From assembly GCA_031281225.1 (NCBI GenBank), contig JAITFQ010000058.1, positions 1-33,574 on the forward strand: a stretch of 33,574 nucleotides of DNA, written 5' to 3'. This stretch comes from Chitinispirillales bacterium. GTDB taxonomy: Bacteria; Fibrobacterota; Chitinivibrionia; Chitinivibrionales; Chitinispirillaceae. Positions 24,055-32,149 of this stretch are shown piece by piece. A program made the translations under genes and the position numbers. The notes under the pieces were generated by a model that did no database searches, was not told the origin of the DNA, and worked only from the letters and a program-made list of their open reading frames with translations. Every line of letters begins with the position of its first letter. The stretch's first letter is position 1.

Positions 24055-24097
24055 ATTTTGTGGTATATATACACATATCCGTATCAAGCATATACAT
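24035..24097 (-). pseudogene. vapC: vapC toxin remnant (first ~14 codons of a PIN-domain toxin)
   Basis: Directly overlapping the vapB stop (TAATG, the usual vapBC junction) is a 20-codon frame beginning MYMLDTDMCIYTTK and ending at TGA 24035-24037. This is nearly the standard VapC N-terminus (MYMLDTNICIYIIK), including the first PIN-domain Asp. After about residue 14 the similarity stops and rimI sequence begins. The remaining roughly 115 codons, with the other acidic catalytic residues, are absent. It cannot be an active RNase. The frame may now act as a leader that brings ribosomes to rimI. Confidence 0.8.
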
Positions 24098-24327
24098 TAC
24101 AATGCTTCCCTTTCCTGCTCTATCCCTTGGTATCTTCCCTCTGCCATAAAATCATCGGAAAAACTATTCAGACCGTGTAAAAATGTTTCCCAGCTTCTGT
24201 CACAGGGAACCAAAATAACAGCCTCACCTACTCTTTGAATATAGACATTTTCCCCCTTAAACTGATACTCTTTGGGGAGCCTTACTGCCTGACTTCTGCC
24301 GTTAAGAAATAAGCGCACGGTTTGCAT
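24097..24327 (-). CDS. vapB: VapB antitoxin (AbrB/SpoVT-type), orphaned
   Basis: A 76-residue antitoxin. MQTVRLFLNGRSQAVRLPKEYQF is the typical VapB swapped-hairpin DNA-binding start, followed by the EAVILVP strand. The toxin-binding tail (WETFLHGLNSFSDDFMAEGRYQGIEQEREAL) has the family's ERxQ.xQERE-like ending. The ATG has AGGAGG six bases upstream. A sigma70-like promoter and a 10-base palindrome precede it, so autoregulation may persist. The toxin gene next to it is reduced to a stub, so the antitoxin has no cognate partner here. An intact reading frame without a toxin suggests either recent loss or retention for gene regulation or cross-neutralisation. Confidence 0.88.
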   Translation of the reverse strand: MQTVRLFLNGRSQAVRLPKEYQFKGENVYIQRVGEAVILVPCDRSWETFLHGLNSFSDDFMAEGRYQGIEQEREAL

Positions 24328-24357
24328 ATTTATCCTCCTGTTCAAAATATATATCAT

Positions 24358-24388
24358 GGTATATACCCCATCAAAGCATTTTTTTCAA
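24358..24388 (-). promoter_or_regulatory. vapB promoter with operator-like palindrome
   Basis: On the minus strand TTGAAA (24383-24388), 17 bases, then TATATA (24360-24365). The -10 is centred in the perfect palindrome GGTATATACC (24358-24367), where a VapB dimer could block RNA polymerase. Leader to the vapB ATG is about 25-30 bases. Confidence 0.6.
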
Positions 24389-24476
24389 AACGCAGCCATG
24401 ACATCATGTATATTAATTAAGTTGGGGGAAACGTATCCTTTCGCCACAGTCATCAATATATCAAGGAAGCGGTAAC

Positions 24477-27400
24477 ATGACATCCGGTATCATTCATGGT
24501 CGGAAAAATCAGAAAAAGCGGTATGGATTGGCGGCGCTTCGCGCGGCGGCGGTTGCGTTTGTTATCGCCCCGATGGCGTTTATGCTGTATGCCGAGGGGC
24601 AAATATTCTCGGCCGAAATCTCCGCACGCGGACGGCAGGAGCATATTGTGCGGGCGGAACGGTGGGGGCGCTATCTGATTGAGGTTAAGAGCGCGGAGAA
24701 AGCGGCGGTCGAGATCGCGGACAAACTGCGCGGAGGGTTCGCGAGGGACGGAATAGCCGGGCGGGCGGACGGGAGAATCGAGATTTTTTTAGAGGCGGGC
24801 GAATACAAGATCATCACCGAGGGGCCGGAGAACGCCCGCGGGGATTTGAGCCTGACGGTGACCGAGTATTCTCTGCGCTCCGACCCGCGCACTCTTGAAT
24901 ATTTGATACCGCAGAGGCAGACGGCCGCGGATCTCGGGGCCGCTGGGGTGCGGGCATGGTGGATTTTTGTCCCGCGCGACACGCTCGTTTACATTGAGGC
25001 GATGGGAAGGCATCTCGGCGGCCTCGCGGTTTTCAGGGGCGGCGACTGGCTGGTAGCGGAAGCGTCGAGGCAAAGGCCGAGGCCCGCCGCGCCGGTACGC
25101 GGGGGCGATGATGAGGAATACTATGGCGGCGAGGATATGGACGACGACACGGAAATTGCGCCACGGGAAGAGCCGGACGACAAGTGGCCGGCGTTTGTAA
25201 ACCGCGGCGTCCCCGAAAAACCGCTGAACGGGCTGCGCGTCATAGAGCGGCTTGAGCGCGGAAAACATTTGGTCGTGGCCTACGGCGGCGGCACAGACCG
25301 CTACACGAACAGCGACGGCGCGTCGCCGCTTTACATACAGTGGATGGCGGAGCATATAGGGCCGGCGCGGCAGATCAGCGGGACAATCGGCGCAAGCGGG
25401 ATTAACCGCTATATCGCCGCCCCGCAAACGGAATTGATGATAGAATCCCCCAATCCGCTACATGTTGAGCACCATACCATTTTGCCGGCCAATCAGGAAA
25501 AAATGGATCTGATTACACGAAGAGAGCTTCCGAGAGCCTCCACAGGTTCTACCGGCCATCACGGAATAATAAGGTTCGGCCAGACACCGGGGCAGCATAT
25601 AATATCGGTAAGCGGGGCGCCGGGGAGCGGTTTTAGAATTACCCCTGTGGAACGTTCAACCGCATCGCGCGATTATACCCCGCCCGCTGCCGGCGCGTAC
25701 CGTCTGCGCACGCTGCACAGCGGGTTCGCCGGCGACAATATCGGGGCGTCGGGCGTTCTGGTCGACAGGCAGGAGTCGTCGATAGTCGCGTTTCAGGCGG
25801 ATACGGTTTCTTCCGCTAAAACCTTGCACAGGCGGTTTAATCTGCTCGGCAATGTGACGTCGTTTCTGTGGGTTGAGAACGCGGGGGTGTACACGTTTCT
25901 GCCGGGCGGGGACGCGGGGGGTTACGACTGGCGCGTGAAGCGTTTCTATGTAACCTCGCCGCGGGACTACACCGAGCCGCGCAAAACGCGGGGGCGGTCG
26001 GATATCAGGCTCGAAAGGGGTTTGCACCTGATCGAATTTACCCCCGTGGACAGGGGCGTGGCGACGTTTACGATTATCAATAAATCCGCCGGCAGCAAAA
26101 ACGTGAGGGCGGTAGACGCGGAGGCGGCGAGAGCCGTGGCGGCAGCTCCGCGCCAATCGGTGGAATTTGCCCCTCTCAATCTCAGCGGAAACCGCCGCTA
26201 CACATTTTTCCTTAATTCGCAAGCCCCGGAGATGGCGTCAATTCATATAGGCGCGTTTCCCGCGCCCGCCGTCGAGCCGTTCCCCAGCATAACCGGCGCG
26301 GAAGCCGAGCGGGAAGAGCAAAGGACGGCGCGGGTTTCGGAACTGAAACTCGGCGTCCCGCAGTATGCCGTCATGAGCAGAAGAGGTTTCAGGACCTACA
26401 GTATAACTATCGACGAGCCCGGCATTTACAGGGTGGAAACAACCGGCCGCCTCAACACAAGGCTGACCGTCCGCGATCGCGCCAACAGTTTTCAGCGCGG
26501 CGAGATAGCCAACGGTATCGGGCGCAACGCGCTCATCGCCGAATATTTTTTGCCCGGCACATATTTAGTGATCGCGCAGGCCGAAGGGCTCTCGGCGGGG
26601 CAGATGGGGGTTCTTTTCAGCAGGGGTGATTTGCAAAACGGCGGCGAACTTTTAGACGGCGTTCAAAGGCGGGCGACAGTGGAAGCGTACGGCGCGGTAG
26701 TTTATGATTTTACGGCAAGCGAGGACGCGCGTTACACCATCGAGTCGTTTGGGCAATTCAACGAACGGGCGAGGGTGCGGCTTGAGGACTCAAACGGCTG
26801 GCCGGTTTTCGAACACGGCAGCCACGTCCCGCGGGAGGCCGAACTCAGGCAGGGAAGTTATAAACTCTACTCGCTCCCCCTTATTCACGAAAGTGAGAGG
26901 GCGACGCGCGTGCAGTCTATACAAAGGCCTGTTGAAATCATCGGCTTCGGCCCGCACGAAATCCGCGTTAATGAGAGGGTGTCGGCGCGGTGGGTTGTGC
27001 CGGCAGACGGAGAAAAAATGTCCGCGCGTTTTTTGTTTGAGATACCCGCTCCGATGGAGGTAAGGTTTACCCTATCCCCCGATTTTTCGGGCGTGCTCAA
27101 ACCGCAAATAAAAGATACCGTACTGGCGGAAATAAACGGCACGCGCCGCGGCATTTTGAGAACGGGCAAATACGAGATCGCGGTGACGCCGGTAACGCCG
27201 AGAAACCACGTGCCTTACGAGCTGTCGGTTACAACAAACGATCTACTCGCGGGAATAAGCCAAAATGTTGATACGGTACGGACAATGCGCGTGCGGGTTG
27301 GCGAGGGCGGCGTGTATGAAATTTTCTCGCAAGGGCGGATGGAAGTTTCGGCGCGGCTTTACGCGAGTGACACGATTACGGAGATTGCGCGTAACGGCAG

Positions 27401-29186
27401 CGACGCGCGGGACTGGAATTTTTTCATCTCGCAAAGGCTCAATGCCGGAACATATTTTTTGCGCTTGCAAAGCGACGCGCAAAGGCTTCCGTCCACAACG
27501 GTTTTTATGCGGCGCGCGGAAGATACCGCCGCGCGGGCGGCAACGGCGCAGGACGGCAATGGGGACAGCGCCCGCGAGTTGAGATTTTCCGCGGCGGAAA
27601 AAGATGAAGAACTGCCGGTGACGGTAAAACCGGGGGAAAACAAGGTTGTGCTGATTGACAATCCGGTAAAAACTTTCACCCTGTTCACATTCTCCATGGA
27701 TCAAGGCCGGCCTGTCGTTGGATTGTCCGCGTCAAGACAGGGCGATATGCCCGGATTTATCCGAGGCACAGCTCCGAATGACATGTTTGTACGTTACGGC
27801 CAGTACATAGGCGCCAACATGAGCATGACAGCCGCCGTCCCCGGCGACGCCGGCAAAATCGTCGGCTGGAACGCGCGTCCGGGCGGATCGGTTGAGGGGA
27901 TCGGCGGCAGGTTTACAAAGAGGGAATACGCGCCGGAACGCGCCGATACGCTGAGAACGGGCAGAACGGTTTGGCAGGCGGAAACGGCGTCGGCGAAAGA
28001 GTACCGTATCGGTTCAAATGACAGCCGGGCTGTCACCGCGTATCTATCACCGCGCACGGGCATTTTTTACGTATCGCCGGACGGCACGAGGGATATGTAC
28101 TACGGCGGGGACGAAGGGGCGGTGTATATGCTTGAATTGACAGGCGGAAACCTGTTTTTATTCGGCGGGGCGGATGAGCGGGACGCTGCGATAGAGCTGG
28201 AGACATTCGCGTCATTACCGTCGGCCAATAACGCACACGGGCAAACGCGCCCCGGCGATTTAAGCGGCAATGTTGAAATCATCCAAAATTCCCCAACCGC
28301 CGCGAGAAAAATCGTCAGAGTAGACGGCCGCGCTTTTGCCCGCAACCGGCTATTTTTGTCGGGATCAATAGAGAGCGCCGACTGGATAAATCAATCGGGC
28401 CGGATGACGCAAAATGTAAAATTCGGGGATGAGATCAGCGGCGAAACCGGGATTCTTGCCGTCAACGCCGCCCCCGGCTGGTTCAAGATGAAACTATGCG
28501 GGGCCGGCGGCAGCAGGTTCGCGCTCGAATGTTTATGGGGGGAACAAATAATACGTTGGGACGCCGCGCCGCTCATAAGAGAGACGGCGAGGCCGGTAAT
28601 GCGCGGCGGCGTAAACTGGTACTCAATCGAGCTTGCCGAACCTGCCCATATAAGCCTGAACGCCGCGTCCCCGGCGACGGTTGCCATATTGACAAATGAC
28701 ATGGTTCACGACTACAGAGAGTTTTGGGATGTCCTGTCGTTAGACGCCCCCCTCGCCCCCGGCAGGTATACGATAGGCGTTAAATCACTAACCGGAAATT
28801 CATTGGACGGCCAGCCGCTGACAATCCGGTTTTTCCCGATAATCACGCTGACGGAGGACAGCCCGATAGAGTTGCGGTTAATGCCGGGACAAACAAGGGC
28901 CGCCCGTTTCGACATCCACAGAAGAGGCAGAATCGGTCTTGCGCTGACCGCAAGCGCCGGAACCGCGGAAGCCGTCCTTTTAGGCCGCGACGGCCAAATC
29001 ATAACCCGCGGCGCCAGACAGATATTCAAAAACCTTGATCCGGGCACATATCACATACTGCTGTCAACAACGTCCCCGCACAGCGGAGCCGATATAAAAC
29101 TAAACCTGTTCGGCCAAAACGCCCCGCCCGCCGAGGTGCCGGAGGAGCGTATCAGGCAAATCGTCGGGGGAGGCGAGGGACAGTAA
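24477..29186 (+). CDS. Very large secreted protein with repeated PPC-like beta-sandwich modules, function unknown
   Basis: A 1569-residue exported protein that I cannot assign to a named family. A basic start and hydrophobic stretch (LAALRAAAVAFVIAPMAFMLYAEG) act as signal peptide or anchor. An acidic linker lies at about 209-236 (GGDDEEYYGGEDMDDD). The rest is beta-rich and repeats a motif of the form G-x-Y-x-I/V-x-x-x-G followed by two strands: GEYKIITEG, GLHLIEFTP, GIYRVETTG, GTYLVIAQA, ARYTIESFG, GKYEIAVTP, GVYEIFSQG, GTYFLRLQS, GRYTIGVKS and GTYHILLST. This is the pattern of bacterial pre-peptidase C-terminal (PPC) modules. No protease, glycosidase or thioester motif and no sorting signal were seen. 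The ATG has AAGGAAG seven bases upstream. Probably periplasmic or surface-located. Divergent from vapB and followed by 47 bases before the convergent receptor gene. Confidence 0.75.
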   Translation: MTSGIIHGRKNQKKRYGLAALRAAAVAFVIAPMAFMLYAEGQIFSAEISARGRQEHIVRAERWGRYLIEVKSAEKAAVEIADKLRGGFARDGIAGRADGRIEIFLEAGEYKIITEGPENARGDLSLTVTEYSLRSDPRTLEYLIPQRQTAADLGAAGVRAWWIFVPRDTLVYIEAMGRHLGGLAVFRGGDWLVAEASRQRPRPAAPVRGGDDEEYYGGEDMDDDTEIAPREEPDDKWPAFVNRGVPEKPLNGLRVIERLERGKHLVVAYGGGTDRYTNSDGASPLYIQWMAEHIGPARQISGTIGASGINRYIAAPQTELMIESPNPLHVEHHTILPANQEKMDLITRRELPRASTGSTGHHGIIRFGQTPGQHIISVSGAPGSGFRITPVERSTASRDYTPPAAGAYRLRTLHSGFAGDNIGASGVLVDRQESSIVAFQADTVSSAKTLHRRFNLLGNVTSFLWVENAGVYTFLPGGDAGGYDWRVKRFYVTSPRDYTEPRKTRGRSDIRLERGLHLIEFTPVDRGVATFTIINKSAGSKNVRAVDAEAARAVAAAPRQSVEFAPLNLSGNRRYTFFLNSQAPEMASIHIGAFPAPAVEPFPSITGAEAEREEQRTARVSELKLGVPQYAVMSRRGFRTYSITIDEPGIYRVETTGRLNTRLTVRDRANSFQRGEIANGIGRNALIAEYFLPGTYLVIAQAEGLSAGQMGVLFSRGDLQNGGELLDGVQRRATVEAYGAVVYDFTASEDARYTIESFGQFNERARVRLEDSNGWPVFEHGSHVPREAELRQGSYKLYSLPLIHESERATRVQSIQRPVEIIGFGPHEIRVNERVSARWVVPADGEKMSARFLFEIPAPMEVRFTLSPDFSGVLKPQIKDTVLAEINGTRRGILRTGKYEIAVTPVTPRNHVPYELSVTTNDLLAGISQNVDTVRTMRVRVGEGGVYEIFSQGRMEVSARLYASDTITEIARNGSDARDWNFFISQRLNAGTYFLRLQSDAQRLPSTTVFMRRAEDTAARAATAQDGNGDSARELRFSAAEKDEELPVTVKPGENKVVLIDNPVKTFTLFTFSMDQGRPVVGLSASRQGDMPGFIRGTAPNDMFVRYGQYIGANMSMTAAVPGDAGKIVGWNARPGGSVEGIGGRFTKREYAPERADTLRTGRTVWQAETASAKEYRIGSNDSRAVTAYLSPRTGIFYVSPDGTRDMYYGGDEGAVYMLELTGGNLFLFGGADERDAAIELETFASLPSANNAHGQTRPGDLSGNVEIIQNSPTAARKIVRVDGRAFARNRLFLSGSIESADWINQSGRMTQNVKFGDEISGETGILAVNAAPGWFKMKLCGAGGSRFALECLWGEQIIRWDAAPLIRETARPVMRGGVNWYSIELAEPAHISLNAASPATVAILTNDMVHDYREFWDVLSLDAPLAPGRYTIGVKSLTGNSLDGQPLTIRFFPIITLTEDSPIELRLMPGQTRAARFDIHRRGRIGLALTASAGTAEAVLLGRDGQIITRGARQIFKNLDPGTYHILLSTTSPHSGADIKLNLFGQNAPPAEVPEERIRQIVGGGEGQ

Positions 29187-29233
29187 CCAAGATATATTCT
29201 GTCCAACATGTAAAAAAAGGGCCGCGCTCTCAA

Positions 29234-31249
29234 CTAAAACTCCATCAACTCATCATCATCAAGCGGAATAACCTCCTCCGCCCTCATCGCCCTCATGGAC
29301 TTCGTAACTGGCTTTGCCACCGCGCTGCCGCCATTTCCCCCGGCCCTCTTATCGGAAATCGCCGGCGCCGCGTACGTATGCGATTTTACACCCGGCTTGG
29401 CTTTTTTGGACGGACCGCCGCGGTGCGCGCTGCCGATTAAAGAACTCAATCTAAAACCGCTGACCAGGTTCGCAAGCTCCGACGCCTGGCTGCTCAGTTC
29501 CTCCGCCGCGCTTGCCGATTCTTCCGAATTCGCCGCGTTTTCCTGAGTGACCTGGTTCATCTGCGCGACCGCCGTGTTTATCTGCTCGACGCCCTGCGCC
29601 TGCTCGTTCGACGCCGCCGCGATTTCGGCGATGAGGTCGGTGACCTTTGACGCGCTCACTATCGTTTTTTCGAGAGCCGCGGCGACCTCTTCGGTAATCT
29701 TCACGCCGTTCACCGCGTTTTTCGACGATTCTTCAACCATGGTGGCGGTGTTCTTTGCCGCTTCCGCGCTGCGCATCGCGAGGTTGCGCACCTCTTCGGC
29801 TACAACCGCGAACCCTTTGCCGGCCTCCCCGGCGCGCGCCGCTTCCACCGCCGCATTGAGGGCGAGCAAGTTTGTCTGGAACGCGATGTCGTCTATCGTC
29901 TTCAAAATCCTCGCCGTGTTATCGGACGACGCCTTGATTTGGCCGATCGCCGTTGCCATGCGCCCCATCGCCTCGTTGGCCTCGCTAACGGACGCGCCGG
30001 CCTGCGCGACCAGACGTTTTGCCTCTACGGAGTTATCGGCGTTTTGCTGTGTCATTGAGGACATCTCTTCAAGGCTCGACGACACCTCTTCAAGCGAACT
30101 CGCCTGCCGGTTCGCCCCCTCGGCGAGGGACTGCGCGCCGCCGGAAATTTCGCCGCTCGCGCTCGACACCTGCCCCACCGCCTCGCCTACATGGTGCATG
30201 GCGTCATCGAGGCTTTGTACCAGCGTATTGATATTGTCTTTCATCCGCGCAAACTCGCCCTTGTATTCCATTTTAAGGCGCTGCCTCAAATCCTTGTCGG
30301 CAGCGGCTTGGAGAACGCGTCCGCCGTCGTCTATTATGAGGCCGCGCAACGCCTCTATCGTGTCCCTGATCGCTGGAGCGATTTCGTCCGTAGAATCGCG
30401 CGACTCGATATTCGCGCTCAGATCGCCGTTCGATATCTGCCGCATCGTCGCTATAACGGTATGCTGTAAATCGTCGGCAAACGCGTCCATCATCCGCGCC
30501 ATCTCGCCGATCTCGTCGCCCCTGTTCATCCTGAGCCTTGTGCTGAGGCGGCCCTTGCCCAGTTCGCTGAGCAGATGAACCGTCTTGCCGAGCGGCTTGC
30601 TGATGTTCCGCGCCAAAAAAATTCCGAGCAACATTCCAATCACAACGCCGGCTATCAGTAAGGCGATAAGCTGCGCGCGGACTTTCATGTATGTTCCGTG
30701 GCTCGCTTCCCACGTGGAGTGCGCCGCGGCGTCGATTATACGGTTCAGTTCGTTCACATAGGCGATAGTAGACATCCGCGGGATAGTTGTAGCCTCAAAC
30801 GCCTGACGAAGATCCGGATCCATTTCGGCAACATGTTCTTGGGTTACGCTTACCAGATGAGCCACCGACCTCTCAAATTTGGCGTACTCACTTTTCGCGT
30901 TTTTCAACGCTTCAAACGCTTTATCACCAACGAGAAGCCCCTCAAGCTCCCTAAACTCCTCCCCTACCTTTTCTTTGAGCGCTTCAAGTTCCGCGATCTG
31001 TTCCTGCCTCTCCACCGAGTTGCACATCATCAGCGTCCGCATCGCCACGCGCACGTTGGCGATATGGAGGGCGATATCGTCGACAGTACTGATAGCTGCG
31101 ACTTTCTTTGTGTAAAGTTCGTCGACATATCCGTTGAGCGTACTTGTGCTCCGCACGCCCATAATTCCGATAACAGCGGCAATCGCTGCCACGACAAGAA
31201 ATCCGGCGGTGAGTTTTACCCTCACCTTTACATCATTAATGGTAGCCAT
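29234..31249 (-). CDS. Methyl-accepting chemotaxis protein
   Basis: A 671-residue transmembrane chemoreceptor. The first membrane helix is at about 14-35 and the second at about 190-213, enclosing a four-helix-bundle (4HB_MCP) periplasmic sensor. A HAMP domain follows ([24 protein letters not shown]), then a further HAMP-like stretch ([34 protein letters not shown] region). The cytoplasmic coiled coil has the invariant hairpin tip [22 protein letters not shown] and methylation-type Glu/Gln-Ala repeats. The C-terminus ends in an acidic DDDELMEF without a CheR-tethering NWETF pentapeptide. ATG 31249 has AAAGGGG upstream; 31285 is a possible earlier start. Ligand unknown. It lies 75 bases after cheW on the same strand. 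Confidence 0.93.
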   Translation of the reverse strand: MATINDVKVRVKLTAGFLVVAAIAAVIGIMGVRSTSTLNGYVDELYTKKVAAISTVDDIALHIANVRVAMRTLMMCNSVERQEQIAELEALKEKVGEEFRELEGLLVGDKAFEALKNAKSEYAKFERSVAHLVSVTQEHVAEMDPDLRQAFEATTIPRMSTIAYVNELNRIIDAAAHSTWEASHGTYMKVRAQLIALLIAGVVIGMLLGIFLARNISKPLGKTVHLLSELGKGRLSTRLRMNRGDEIGEMARMMDAFADDLQHTVIATMRQISNGDLSANIESRDSTDEIAPAIRDTIEALRGLIIDDGGRVLQAAADKDLRQRLKMEYKGEFARMKDNINTLVQSLDDAMHHVGEAVGQVSSASGEISGGAQSLAEGANRQASSLEEVSSSLEEMSSMTQQNADNSVEAKRLVAQAGASVSEANEAMGRMATAIGQIKASSDNTARILKTIDDIAFQTNLLALNAAVEAARAGEAGKGFAVVAEEVRNLAMRSAEAAKNTATMVEESSKNAVNGVKITEEVAAALEKTIVSASKVTDLIAEIAAASNEQAQGVEQINTAVAQMNQVTQENAANSEESASAAEELSSQASELANLVSGFRLSSLIGSAHRGGPSKKAKPGVKSHTYAAPAISDKRAGGNGGSAVAKPVTKSMRAMRAEEVIPLDDDELMEF

Positions 31250-31324
31250 AAAAGCACCCCTTTCGCTTTTGCTCAATCGAGCCATATTGTTGATGTTAAT
31301 TCGTCGATACTTGTTTTTTTCACA

Positions 31325-31837
31325 TCACACCATTTTCGTAATACGCTCCAACTCCGCCGACGACAGCACCATATCTATATCGAGCAGAATCTTGACCGCC
31401 CCCTTAGTCTTCGCCATCCCGGATATAAACGCCGCGCCGGCGCCCGCCCCAAACGCCGGAGGCTCCTCTATCTCCTCGCCCCTGATATCAAGAACCTCGG
31501 AGACCGCGTCTACTAAAATCCCGGCCAGAACACTCCCGCTCTCCCTGTCGGGGACATCGACAACGATGATACATGTCTGGCCGGTATCGTCTATGGTGTC
31601 CAGTTTAAATTTTTTGCGTAAATCAATAACAGGTATGACCTTCTCGCGCAGATTGATAACCCCGCGCACGTAGGATGGTATTTGGGGCAGGCTTGTGATA
31701 GGCAGGAGGCCGATGATCTCCTTAACCCTCAAAATCCCAAGCCCGTACTCCTCGTCCGCCAGCTTGAAAGTCAAATACTTCCCCGCCAGACCGGCCGCTC
31801 GTTCAGCGCTCTCAACTTTTTCAATCACTTCAGACAC
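31325..31837 (-). CDS. cheW: Chemotaxis coupling protein CheW
   Basis: A 170-residue adaptor that links receptors to the CheA kinase. It reads as a full CheW: YLTFKLADEEYGLGILRVKEIIG, LPITSLPQIPSYVRGVINLREKVIPVIDLRKKF, CIIVVDVP, AGILVDAVSEVLDI, then KILLDIDMVLSSAELERI. The start codon is GTG with a run of six G in front. A 5' leader of about 250 bases is predicted from the promoter at 32094-32122. The gene order cheW-mcp suggests a dedicated pair; no cheA, cheY or cheR is in the window. Confidence 0.94.
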   Translation of the reverse strand: MSEVIEKVESAERAAGLAGKYLTFKLADEEYGLGILRVKEIIGLLPITSLPQIPSYVRGVINLREKVIPVIDLRKKFKLDTIDDTGQTCIIVVDVPDRESGSVLAGILVDAVSEVLDIRGEEIEEPPAFGAGAGAAFISGMAKTKGAVKILLDIDMVLSSAELERITKMV

Positions 31838-31910
31838 AGGAACCCCCCTCTCTATTTACGCCGTTGATACTCTCAACAGCGGGAATTTTCCCCTTTATAT
31901 TAATCCCCCG

Positions 31911-31987
31911 ATTAAATTTTGCGTTGTGCCGTCCGGCGACATCACTGCTGTAGTGCAGTTGCCGGGCGGTACGGCGTAAAATTTAAT
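31911..31987 (+). repeat. 77-nt near-perfect inverted repeat / RNA hairpin
   Basis: The arms 31911-31940 and 31958-31987 pair over 30 positions without a gap. There are 24 Watson-Crick pairs and 6 non-canonical ones, and all six are G.U when read on the plus strand (A.C on the minus strand). The 17-base loop holds a further CACT/AGTG stem. The ends are A/T-rich (ATTAAATTTT), the middle G/C-rich. It lies in the cheW leader but on the opposite strand. It could be a small palindromic mobile element (MITE or REP-like) or a structured RNA read rightward. No target-site duplication is evident. Confidence 0.75.
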
Positions 31988-32093
31988 TTGGTACCTTAAT
32001 ACTTAAATTACGGGGTGTGAAAATTTTTTATTTTTGATTTTTTTATTTTTTTTTGAGGGAAGACAGGGGGCTAGATAATACTGTAAGAATCGA

Positions 32094-32122
32094 TTTATAC
32101 TGCGTTTTTATTTTTCAAGCAA
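32094..32122 (-). promoter_or_regulatory. Promoter reading toward cheW
   Basis: On the minus strand TTGCTT (32117-32122), 17 bases, TATAAA (32094-32099). The start would be near 32087, giving a leader of about 250 bases that contains the inverted repeat. It sits 28 bases past the stop of the pepD-like gene. Confidence 0.6.
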
Positions 32123-32149
32123 CAATCCTCCGACTGTTCCTGCGATATT

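Larger units (their letters stand above)
31838..32149. other. 312-base gene-free stretch between the pepD-like gene and cheW
   Basis: This gap holds three things: a leftward promoter (32094-32122) for cheW, a T-rich tract on the plus strand (about 32022-32054) that is A-rich in the cheW leader, and a long near-perfect hairpin (31911-31987). I see no coding frame with a recognisable product and no clear T-run terminator for the pepD-like gene. Confidence 0.7.

Noticed and set aside
24035-24097. A functional VapC-RimI fusion
   Set aside because: The VapC-like frame stops at 24035 and is not in the rimI frame, so no fused protein is made.
29547-30578. 343-codon frame antisense to the chemoreceptor
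   Set aside because: Ser/Ala-rich composition typical of the reverse of a coiled-coil receptor gene; the minus-strand reading is a full receptor.
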